Positions 56,279-64,000 of a stretch of DNA of 64,000 bases are shown here, piece after piece; the stretch's first letter is position 1; every line of letters begins with the position of its first letter. The stretch is taken from contig OZ020519.1 of the NCBI GenBank assembly GCA_963971425.1, positions 1,008,028-1,072,027 on the forward strand, in the 5' to 3' direction. A model generated the notes under the pieces. That model saw only the letters and a list, made by a program, of their open reading frames with translations, ran no database searches and was not told where the DNA came from. This stretch comes from Bryoerythrophyllum caledonicum (Eukaryota; Streptophyta; Bryopsida; Pottiales; Pottiaceae). The position numbers and the translations under genes are program-made.

Positions 56279-56533
56279 CTAGAGGCGGGTTTCGTGGTAG
56301 ACGAGATTCTCGGTGCTGTTCATGTTGCGGCGCAGGGTGCCCTTCTTGGCGAGCTCGCGGTGCTTCTTGTTGTTGCCCGTGCAGAGCTCCACGGGGTACT
56401 TTTGGGCGTTCTTCTGCAGCTTGCGCAGCGCCGACTCGCCCAGGTCCACATTGCACACGTCCGCCAGCCCCACCAGGAACAGCAGCACGTCCGACAGCTC
56501 CTCGCCCAGGTGCACCTTCTCCGCGCCCGTCCA
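56279..56533 (-). pseudogene. dCTP pyrophosphatase 1-like gene remnant (last exon)
   Basis: On the minus strand the frame begins at a Trp codon (WTGAEKVHLGEELSDVLLFL) and continues VGLADVCNVDLGESALRKLQ, KNAQKYPVELC, ending at a stop at 56279. The EELSD motif is part of the EEXXD-type metal site of MazG-like dCTP pyrophosphatases, which hydrolyse dCTP and modified dCTP to keep them out of DNA. The N-terminal half with the first Glu pair is absent, and an in-frame stop lies four codons upstream of the Trp without a splice acceptor. GC content is much higher than its surroundings. It is a truncated copy; an unseen distant upstream exon is less likely. Confidence 0.65.
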
Positions 56534-57211
56534 GTGTTTTCTTCCTCATGAACATGCCAATCGATCAACTATTTTCTTCATAACTCTCCTCGCTTTATCT
56601 CACTATTTTCTGAACTCCACATAACCCATAAAAGCAAATGCTGCTTGGCGTAATTGTCCTTTCTGGGTTGCTTCCTATCCTTTCGGACACCGTTGTAGAT
56701 CTCATGATATATTTGGTGCTTGCCTCCACCCAGGGAACTGACTACATGGTGAGGACAGGAAAGAAATCGATGCTCGAGGAACTTGAGGGGATGCTGGAGA
56801 TTCTGGACCCGCAGCCACCAGGGAAGCAGAGGTCGCTGAGCAGCCGGAAGTTTGATCTCGCAGAGGTGTGGAGCGATCGCAGATGAGTTCATGGCTGGCG
56901 TGAACAACACTATCAGATCTAGTTGTTAACACGGGCAAGTAATAGGCACCACCTCGTTTAGTGGATACAATGTACCCGATGGAGTCTTAGCATGTTATCG
57001 TTGATGAGATTTTTAGTGTTTTCATTTTGCACTTGCTTTGAGGGAACTTACTTATTGTGCACCATTATTCGGGATGCCGCTGTAACAGTTGCATGATCCG
57101 TCGTTTGCTATGGACATATTGTAATGTATCATTGTTAAACTACCAGAAATTGGTGCTTTAGGATTTCTACTGACTGCTGCCCAGATGTTTGGGTTCCATG
57201 GAAGTTCAGTA
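56534..57211. other. Spacer with one weak ORF
   Basis: A plus-strand ORF (56638-56886) ends in a charged stretch (EELEGMLEILDPQPPGK) after an acceptor-like TGCCTCCACCCAG, but no family is recognised and it is not called as a gene. Confidence 0.4.
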
Positions 57212-57427
57212 CACTAAAGATGATATTTAGTGTAACCACACTAATGTTTTTGGAAATGCAATAACTTTTTACTTTTGAAGAATTTTTTTACCGAGGGTAC
57301 AACTATCAATACTATTTAAAGAGGGTTATCATTGTTAACATAGTTGGTAAAAATATTCATCAAAAGTAAAAACCTATAGCACTTTTAAACAAATTAGTGT
57401 GGTTAACACTAAATATCATCTTTAGTG
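57212..57427. mobile_element. 216-bp MITE flanked by TA
   Basis: It starts CACTAAAGATGATATTTAGT and ends with the exact complement. Inverted repeats extend about 35 bases with one base difference. TA lies directly outside on both sides (57210-57211 and 57428-57429). The inner sequence TTTTTACTTTTGAAGAATTT resembles the MITE at 63635-63815. Confidence 0.85.
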
Positions 57428-57670
57428 TAGTGGATGAGTCTTGTTATAGTGGAATTGTACCTTCATATACACGCATGTGCTGGTTATTCTTCGGTTGCAA
57501 TGAAGCTAGTTGAAACGAGATTGCTTGCACAAGATAGAAACGCATAACGTTCTAACGCATGAAAACACAATACACATTTCATTCACCTGCAAAAGGGCCT
57601 AATTATTCAGAGATGAATATGCCCATGAAACAGCGTGATCAGTACTAGTCGTATCCGACGGATGGATGGA

Positions 57671-59408
57671 TCACGGCTTGCCTCCGTTGTTGACGAGCTT
57701 CTCGATGGCCTGCAGAGCCTGGATGGCGGCCTGGATGTAGAAGGTGATGGGTCCGGCGAAGGGCGCCAGCGGGTTGGCGGCGGCCTCCTCCTTGACGTCC
57801 TCGTCCACCGACGGCAGCGGTGCCTTCGGGTTCTCGTCGAACCTCTTGGCCTGCTCCAGGTACGTGTCCATGCGCGGCGTCGCGAAGAGCCGCATGCTCT
57901 CAATGTCGCCCCTCGCCGCGAACCGCTGCCGGTCGTGCGACGTCTCCGACGAGAGCGCGTAGGGGCGGCCCTCCTTCTCGTACACGTCCTGCGACTTCAT
58001 CAGCTTGAGCATCTGTTGCAGCTCCGTCCTGAGCATGTCCACTAGCGGGTTCGACTGCTCCACCACGTCCTCCAGCGCGTTCTGGGCCTCCACCAGCTTA
58101 TCCCGGGCGTCCCCCAGGTTCTTGCCGTCCGCCATGGTCCTCGCCGCCTTGATCATCGTCACAGTCTTCAGACGGGCCTCCTCCGTCTGCACCTCCGGCG
58201 CCGGCTGGTCGTCCTCCGGGGCGACCGTGCCGGTGCGCCGCACGGTCACCGTCGCGGGAGGCGCACCAAACGGCTTCCCACCGGTGGTATACGAGTACGA
58301 GACCTCGAGGATGTCGGCGCCGCGCTCCCTCTCGATGGAGGGGAGGAGGAGGTCAACGATGACCTTGCGCACCTCCTTGCTGTACAGGTCGCCGAAGGTG
58401 ACGGTGACCGAGCCGGCATCCGGCTTCTGCGGGTAGCTCCCGGCGGTTACCTTCTGTACCGTCGACTCGTCCACGACGCGCGCCACCTTCAACGTGAGGT
58501 CCTTCACCACGACAGTGAGCAGGCCGGCGAGGCACTGGGAGAAGGCCTTACTGAGGTCATCGATGTCGTTGACGGGGGAAAACGTCCCTCCCGCACTGTT
58601 TTTGGCGACCACGTTGAGCACCTTGGGGTCGTAACCCGCGCCGAAACCAAAGGTGTAGACGGGCACATTGCCGATGACGACCTGGCCAGCGTCGCCTAGG
58701 TTCTGCTCGCCGTCGGACATGAGCATGACGCCGAAGACACGGCCGCCACTGAGCTTGCGGTCGGCGAGGACCTTCAGCCCAGTCTGGAGTCCGTCAGTGA
58801 TGTTGGTGTTGCCGGCGGCCTTGAGGCCGCTGATGTGCCCCAGCAGCTCCGGCTGCGAGGCCTCGGTGATCTGGCGCAGCGGGCAGAGCCTGGCGGCGGC
58901 GGTGGAGAAGGTGACGATGGAGAGACGGTCGATGGGGCTAAGCTTCTTGATGACGAACTGCATGGCGGTCTTCATCTTGTCGAGCTTGTCGACCGCCATG
59001 CTGCCGCTGACGTCGAGCACGGCCACCAGGTCCAGGCCGGAGCGGTCGCCGGTATTGTCGCCGCCGGTGAGCTCCAGCAGCAACTTCTGGTTGTTCTCCC
59101 CGAGTGGCGCCTTGTTGTTGTTCTTGATCACCAGCTGCACTCTCCCGGGCACGATCGGCGTCGGCGGAGGCCCTGCATCCCACCGCCATTGCAACAAATC
59201 AACACATGATCCATTCAGTAATATTTCTTTCGTTCTTGCTTCATTATCAGCAAAATTGCATAAACGAAGAATGAATCATCTGCAAAAAAAATTGAAAGAA
59301 GAATCATCTGCAAAATAATTTGAAAGATGAATCATCTGCAAAATTGGGGTGAGTTACTGAACCTGCATTTGGAGGAGTAACGATTGGCTCGTCATCGTTG
59401 AAGGACAT
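57671..59408 (-). CDS. VWA-domain protein, two exons, intact
   Basis: Exon 1 is 59408-59363 (MSFNDDEPIVTPPNAG) and exon 2 is 59172-57671, with an intron of 190 bases (GT at 59362, AG at 59173). The joined frame is 515 residues. A VWA domain (about residues 60-240) carries the metal-ion site DVSGSM, TNITDG and MLMSDGEQN, the three loops of a MIDAS. LTVVVKDLTLKV and SVTVTFGDLYSKEVRKVIVD follow, then a helical C-terminal part (LGDARDKLVEAQNALEDVV). No signal peptide, membrane helix or RING finger is seen, so a cytosolic protein-binding role is likely. Plant members of this type are poorly characterised. GC content is high (as in many grass genes), unlike its AT-rich setting. Confidence 0.93.
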
Positions 59409-59515
59409 GGCGAGAAAAGAAAATATTACGGAGATACAACAGTTGCTCTACAAACGCTCTACTTCCTAGCTTCTACCTTGCTCCTTCGATCTGCTGATGT
59501 CTTGCTCATCCTCTG

Positions 59516-59522
59516 TTATATA
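59516..59522 (-). promoter_or_regulatory. TATA box of the VWA gene
   Basis: CTATATAACAG on the minus strand lies about 108 bases upstream of the ATG at 59408. A start site near 59485 would give a 5' leader of about 75 bases. Confidence 0.65.
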
Positions 59523-60576
59523 GCTAGAACGTATGGGCAAGATTAGAGTTTTCCTGAAAGTACTAGGCATGGCGACCCGGAATTAGATATTGTATCCTGG
59601 ATTTTATTAGTTGCCATGGATGTGGAGTGCCGAAATTGAGAAATCTGAAAGGTTGAGTGACCAAGGATGTCCGGTTGAATTTAGAGTGCAAATAATGAAA
59701 GGAGGAGGCTACATGGGGTTGTACAAATCATGCACATGTGAATGTGAGGCCTAGGCTTAGGAGTTGAGGTGGAGCTTGTGGATACTATAGTATTATTCAA
59801 GGAATGCCAACCTATGGTCCATGACCATATTTTCTCACCCTACAGAAATCTATGGTCCAGAAAAATTTAGGAATTCAAGACACAGAGATAAGAATCATGA
59901 TATTAGACCTCATGTAATTTTTCCCAAAAAATTCATATGGAATAGCTCATAGCATAGGATTTTTAGTGGAATTCTTAGGGACTGTTCCTTTCACCTTCAA
60001 CATATGATACGTGGACGTTCGAAAACACTATGTTGTTGATGTTTGCACGAATCAACTTTTGTTACTTTTCACATCCCCTTATTTGCACCACGAGCCCCTA
60101 GACACGTTTCATTGCCCAATCTCCACTTCCATCAGTGTGTCATCAGTCCACGAGGCCATCGCACCTCCGTGACGTGGCACCCAAATTAAATCGTCGTTGT
60201 CGAGGGCTCGAAGCTGCTCGGAGCCGTCGCCTACACCGGCTCCGTCACTAAGGGAGGGGGAGGCAGGGGGGTTGGATCCATGTGAAGTCAACACGTATGA
60301 GTGTGTGGAGTCGTATTGATTGTTTTAAGATGCAGATGAAATTTGAGTTGAAATTTGGCAAGCCTAGTTGAATTTGATGAATTTCATAAATGAGGCGAAA
60401 GGAATTTGAATCAAAAGTTTTTGGGTTTAATTTGAAAATTCTTCAGCTTATACTAGACACAATTTGGAAGTTCCCCAAATTTATAGTTTTGGTGTTCAGT
60501 TTGGAACTTTTCCAATCGAAAGTTATTGAATTTTCAGCTGTTATTTCCATGTTGTGCTAAGTGGCTGTGTGGGAAA
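59523..60576. other. Upstream region of the VWA gene, no gene seen
   Basis: The only ORF (60109-60294, minus) has no family features. The motif TTAGAGTTTTCCTGAAAGTA near 59545 recurs in variant form near 60797 and 61050. Confidence 0.55.
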
Positions 60577-60597
60577 GGGTTTAGGGTTTAGGGTTTG
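60577..60597 (+). repeat. Short interstitial telomere-like repeat
   Basis: GGGTTTAGGGTTTAGGGTTT has three steps of the plant telomere unit TTTAGGG. It is too short to indicate a chromosome end; 60598-61683 holds no recognised gene. Confidence 0.8.
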
Positions 60598-61683
60598 AGG
60601 TTCAAAGTTTAGGTTTATCGCAATCATGCCTTTCCATTCGCTGACTCAACTACCAACTATACATATCATACTATTTTCACATGAGCAACCCTGAACAAGT
60701 TGCTTGTAATTTTGGGGACTGACCGACGAAAAATATTTACATATATAATTGCACTTGGAGAAGTTGACCCAGCTGGCAACACAAACTATTGTTGCAGTAG
60801 AGTTTTCTTGGAAGTACTCGGGGATTAAATCCTGACTGTCACCCCAAAACGCTAATAGGGGTTGTACACCTGAAAGTTTACTTGTTTTTGAGAAATATGG
60901 TGGTTTGGTTAACTTTGAGGTGTATTCCATAAATTATGGTCCTTTGTCAGCCAACCAACATGTGACAGGGTTAATCATCTAGTCACAGCCACCGTCCAAC
61001 ACATAGATGCAAGGTGGCATTGGTGACTCCAAATTACTAATTTGGTTACATTAGAGTTTTCCTGAAAGTGCTTCCCGAATGGGCAAGTCAAGAGGAATAT
61101 GGTGCCAGAGACTATGAGATGTATAAACGGAAAAAAAAGAGCATGAGGAAATTTCATATTGCCTTTTTCTGCACCAATGAAATGCTTTGCAATGAATGTT
61201 TTTGGGCCCTACCCCATGCAAGCTAAAGCTCCCCCATAGTACCCTAAGTTCTCACAGGGTTGACCAATAGTTCCCCCAAACCTTTCCCAAGGCAAGACAC
61301 CATGTGCATGTGGTCCCAGTTACTAACTTAAGAACTTAAGATTCGGGGTACCTATCCAGTGTATTTTTGTGACTTTCAGAAAAACTTAATTAGCTTGTTC
61401 CATGCACGTGGCTTATAAAGTATGGAAGGTGAGAATTTTCACCCTGCAAATATTGCCGTATTTAAATCTCACCCTCCTTTGGTGAATAGAGAAAGACACA
61501 AGGTCCTTATAGGATGCTGCACCGGGTCTTTTTGGTTGATACAAGGTAGCCACCCTTTAAAACTTAGACTTCCACAAAAACTCTCTGGCACCATCAACGG
61601 GGTTTGCCTATTGACCCCGGTCGAACAATTTTTTTGGCAAAAAAATTCCAAAAAAAACCTCTAGGATCCTAAAACTAGCAGGG

Positions 61684-61817
61684 CCAGAAAAATGGACTCA
61701 CCCGAGGCTGAGGTTTGGTGCAACGCTCGACTAGGGTCAATAAAGAGATCCCAGAAAAATGGACCCACCCGAGGCTGAGGTTTGGTGCAACGCTCGACCA
61801 AGGTCAATAAGGAGATC
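61684..61817 (+). repeat. 67-bp direct tandem duplication
   Basis: CCAGAAAAATGGACTCACCC at 61684 recurs with one change at 61751. Both copies run on through GAGGCTGAGGTTTGGTGCAA to AGGAGATCCC or AAGAGATCCC. Confidence 0.95.
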
Positions 61818-61830
61818 CCCATCAACACAA

Positions 61831-62447
61831 TACACTCATCCCTCCCATAAGTTATACCTCTGCTAAGTTATAATGCCCCTAACATATATCCTTTGCAAAC
61901 TATAACCTCAACTAAGTTCTAACCACTGCCGACTTGTGATTTGTGCTGACTTCTCTGAGAATTATAGCACATTTTTGGTGGATGATGTTGTTGTTATATG
62001 TTTTTGAGACCAATCAATTACTATATCACTATAATACTCAACAATGCTACTAATCATTCACATGTCGCTATTCAATCACAACAAGATCACTATTCAATTA
62101 CAATAGTGCCACGATCCTCACATGTGCTACCATCTTCCTTTCAAGACTGTTTTGAATGGTTTTTAAACACTCTTTGAGCTTTTCAACCATCCAACTCGCC
62201 TACGAACAGGGTTCAAGAGGGCCAACTCAAGTCCACATGGCCACATGACATTTTCACATGCTACCTGACGTGGCACTTGATGCTAGGCCAATTTTAAGAA
62301 ATGACAATAGGTGGATGGAGATGAAATTGTGTTGAGGTTACCAAGTCCTCTACTAAAACCACCCTTAACTTTTGACCTCTACTAGTTCTTACCACCTTCA
62401 TTAACCGGCACTATATTTGGCTATAACTTATGGAAGGGGTGAGTATA
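61831..62447. mobile_element. 617-bp TIR element, copy 1
   Basis: The left end TACACTCATCCCTCCCATAA pairs with the right end, the complement of TATACTCACCCCTTCCATAA, and both continue GTTATA. A related copy without its right end begins at 63543. No ORF of note is present. Confidence 0.7.
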
Positions 62448-62965
62448 CCTATTTTCCCCCTTCTTCGTCACAAATTTGAAGTTCAATATTGAGCATCATC
62501 TTACTCTACTAATATTTATTTATTTTCCTCTTTCTTTATGAAATCAAAGCATGTCATTAAGTATCAATTTTAAATAATGAAACAAGAATCGAAGAGATTG
62601 TAAAAGTAAGAATTTTTTTCAAAGAATCTAACATGGAATTTTAAAGTTTTGGCTTTTTCAATTGCTCCATTTTATATTATTTACAATAAGTATACATTCT
62701 TTGAGTCAGATCTGATTTTGATATGGTGAGATAAATATACTAATAACATACATGAGCCTTGTTTGTTTTTGAAGTCATCTGTACTAGCTTGAATTTCAAA
62801 TCGGTACTTGACTAATTTCATCAAATTGAATAATTTTTCCTTTATTATTCAAGTTTTCCATTGGTATATTTCAATGGTCTTGGATTGTCCTTATTTCAAA
62901 TGAAGTTTAGGTACCAACTGGCAGTCACGTTATGCTCGCTTACAATGTGAAACTCTCATTGCACC

Positions 62966-63052
62966 GCAGTAAAGGCTATCTTTACTTGTGTCAAAAGCAG
63001 TAAAGGCTCTCTTTACTTGTGTCAAAAGCAGTAAAGGCTTCCTTTACTTGTG
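62966..63052 (+). repeat. 31-bp minisatellite, about 3 units
   Basis: GCAGTAAAGGCTATCTTTAC begins at 62966, 62997 and 63028 with small changes, followed by a run of A. Each unit contains the short inverted pair GTAAAG...CTTTAC. Confidence 0.95.
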
Positions 63053-63168
63053 TAAAAAAAAAAAAAAAAAAAAACACTCATTGCACCCGTTTTGGAAGAG
63101 TTCAAAACCACATTGTAGATGCTTCCGTGCTGCAGACACACGCAGGTTATTCCGGAAGCAACTCATTT

Positions 63169-63258
63169 CACGTGAAGGCCTGCTGGTTTCATATCCCACG
63201 TGAAGACCTGCTGGTTTCATATCCCACGTGAAGGCCTGCTGATTTCAGATTCCCACGT
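63169..63258 (+). repeat. 28-bp minisatellite, 3 units
   Basis: CACGTGAAGGCCTGCTGGTT begins at 63169, 63197 and 63225, with a partial fourth CACGTG at 63254. Each unit carries a CACGTG (G-box) motif. Confidence 0.95.
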
Positions 63259-63259
63259 G

Positions 63260-63305
63260 TAGAGTTCTCGATAGAGTACTACGGTAGAGTTCTCGATAGA
63301 GTACT
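63260..63305 (+). repeat. 25-bp direct repeat, 2 units
   Basis: TAGAGTTCTCGATAGAGTAC starts at 63260 and 63285. Confidence 0.9.
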
Positions 63306-63542
63306 CTAAATTGAAGCGGTCTGTCATATAATCTTAAGCAGTCTACCATATTATCGTCGCAGGTTGTTCCGGGAAGGAAATCACATGCATTCAACATAAT
63401 GGCTTTCAGCGGTGCAGAGCTGGACAAAATGTGGACTGCCGCATGCATCTCTCCCGAAAATATCATTGTTTGGAAGGGTTCTTGGCACCGAATCTAGCGT
63501 TGACAAATGCGGCTTTGGCAACTGTATCGCATAATATGTTCC

Positions 63543-64000
63543 ACTTATCCCTCCCATAAGGTATACCTCTCCTAGGTTATAATGCCACTAACTTATAACC
63601 TTTGCTAACAATAACCTCAACTAAATTCTAGCTACACTAATTTTGATGTTTAGTGTCATGGGCAGTAAATGACTTGTAAATGCTATAAGTTTTTACTCTT
63701 GATGAATATTTTTACCGACCATGTCCACTATGATCCCTCTCTTTGGTAGTATAGATTGTTGTGCTCTTAGTAGAAATTTATATAATACCCATGACACTAA
63801 ATATCAAAATGAGCGTAGTGCTACCGTGTGACTAGTGCTGACGTGTTTGATAATTATAGCACAGAATTAATGAATGATGTTATTTTATTTTTTTGAGACC
63901 AATCAATTACTAACTCAATAGTGCTACTATTCCTTGACATGTCACTATTCAATCACAATAGTGCCACAATCCTCACATGTGTTGCCATCTTCTTGTGAGG
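63543..64000. mobile_element. TIR element copy 2, nested MITE, cut by window end
   Basis: It follows 61835-62137 in order (CTCCCATAAG, ATAACCTCAACTAA, GAATTATAGCAC-like, GAGACCAATCAATTACTA, CCTCACATGTG). It differs by a MITE inserted at 63635-63815. The right inverted repeat would lie beyond the window. Confidence 0.8.
63635..63815. mobile_element. 181-bp MITE inside TIR element copy 2
   Basis: It begins CACTAATTTTGATGTTTAGT, and its right end is the complement of CGCTCATTTTGATATTTAGT. Inverted repeats of about 28 bases end GTCATGGG. TA flanks both sides (63633-63634 and 63816-63817). The interior (TTTTTACTCTTGATGAATAT) resembles the MITE at 57212-57427. Confidence 0.85.

Noticed and set aside
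56638..56886. Plus-strand ORF with an acceptor-like start
   Set aside because: No recognised family, no upstream exon and a hydrophobic 5' part of doubtful coding quality. It might be a last exon, but evidence is too thin for a call.
57635..59318. Plus-strand ORFs opposite the VWA gene
   Set aside because: Antisense shadows of a GC-rich gene with strong third-position bias; the minus-strand frame has the MIDAS motifs and splice sites.
60577..60597. Telomere end
   Set aside because: Only three TTTAGGG-like steps in the middle of ordinary sequence.

Overview
This is nuclear DNA of a flowering plant, most likely a monocot and perhaps a grass or a relative. The evidence is a two-exon von Willebrand factor A (VWA) gene of the type common in grasses, plant-type Ty3/gypsy polyproteins, FAR1/MULE-type transposase remains and small TIR elements. 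The species cannot be fixed from the sequence. Transposons fill most of the window. Only one host gene looks intact: the VWA gene at 57671-59408 (minus).

Layout. 1-10100 is the 5' part of a minus-strand Ty3/gypsy element (E1): LTR 7459-10100, primer site, leader, gag, zinc knuckles and protease. It is split by an insertion rich in TCCGGA (about 2698-6502) that carries its own gag-like ORF. A second, truncated copy of that insertion lies inverted at 10758-12350 and runs into a 200-N gap. 12840-21850 looks like one unit. GC-rich GGACGGCC tracts with TATA boxes sit at both ends and point inward, one at a zinc-finger-like, Tyr/Gly-rich gene (plus) and the other at a protein-kinase-like gene (minus).

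21885-47102 is a nest. An old plus-strand Ty3/gypsy element (E2) carries two solo LTRs in pol, 23540-26676 (TSD AAGGT) and 27522-30713 (TSD CAATG). A complete 13.3-kb relative (E3, 33722-46980) sits inside E2's own 3' LTR. E2 in turn cuts a MULE-type transposase gene (47103-48695, minus). The LTRs of this family hold tandem arrays built on a shared root motif; in E3 the array has about 9 units in the 5' LTR and about 25 in the 3' LTR.

49450-64000 is AT-rich and gene-poor. It has a 624-bp TIR element, a dCTP-pyrophosphatase-like gene remnant, the VWA gene, two MITEs of one family, a TIR element with a second copy, and several minisatellites.

How the parts relate: Ty3/gypsy insertion, LTR-LTR recombination and renewed insertion explain most of 1-12 kb and 22-47 kb. 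Stop codons and frameshifts in almost every transposon ORF suggest that these copies no longer encode working proteins. The two-gene unit at 12.8-21.9 kb is the least conventional object in the window.
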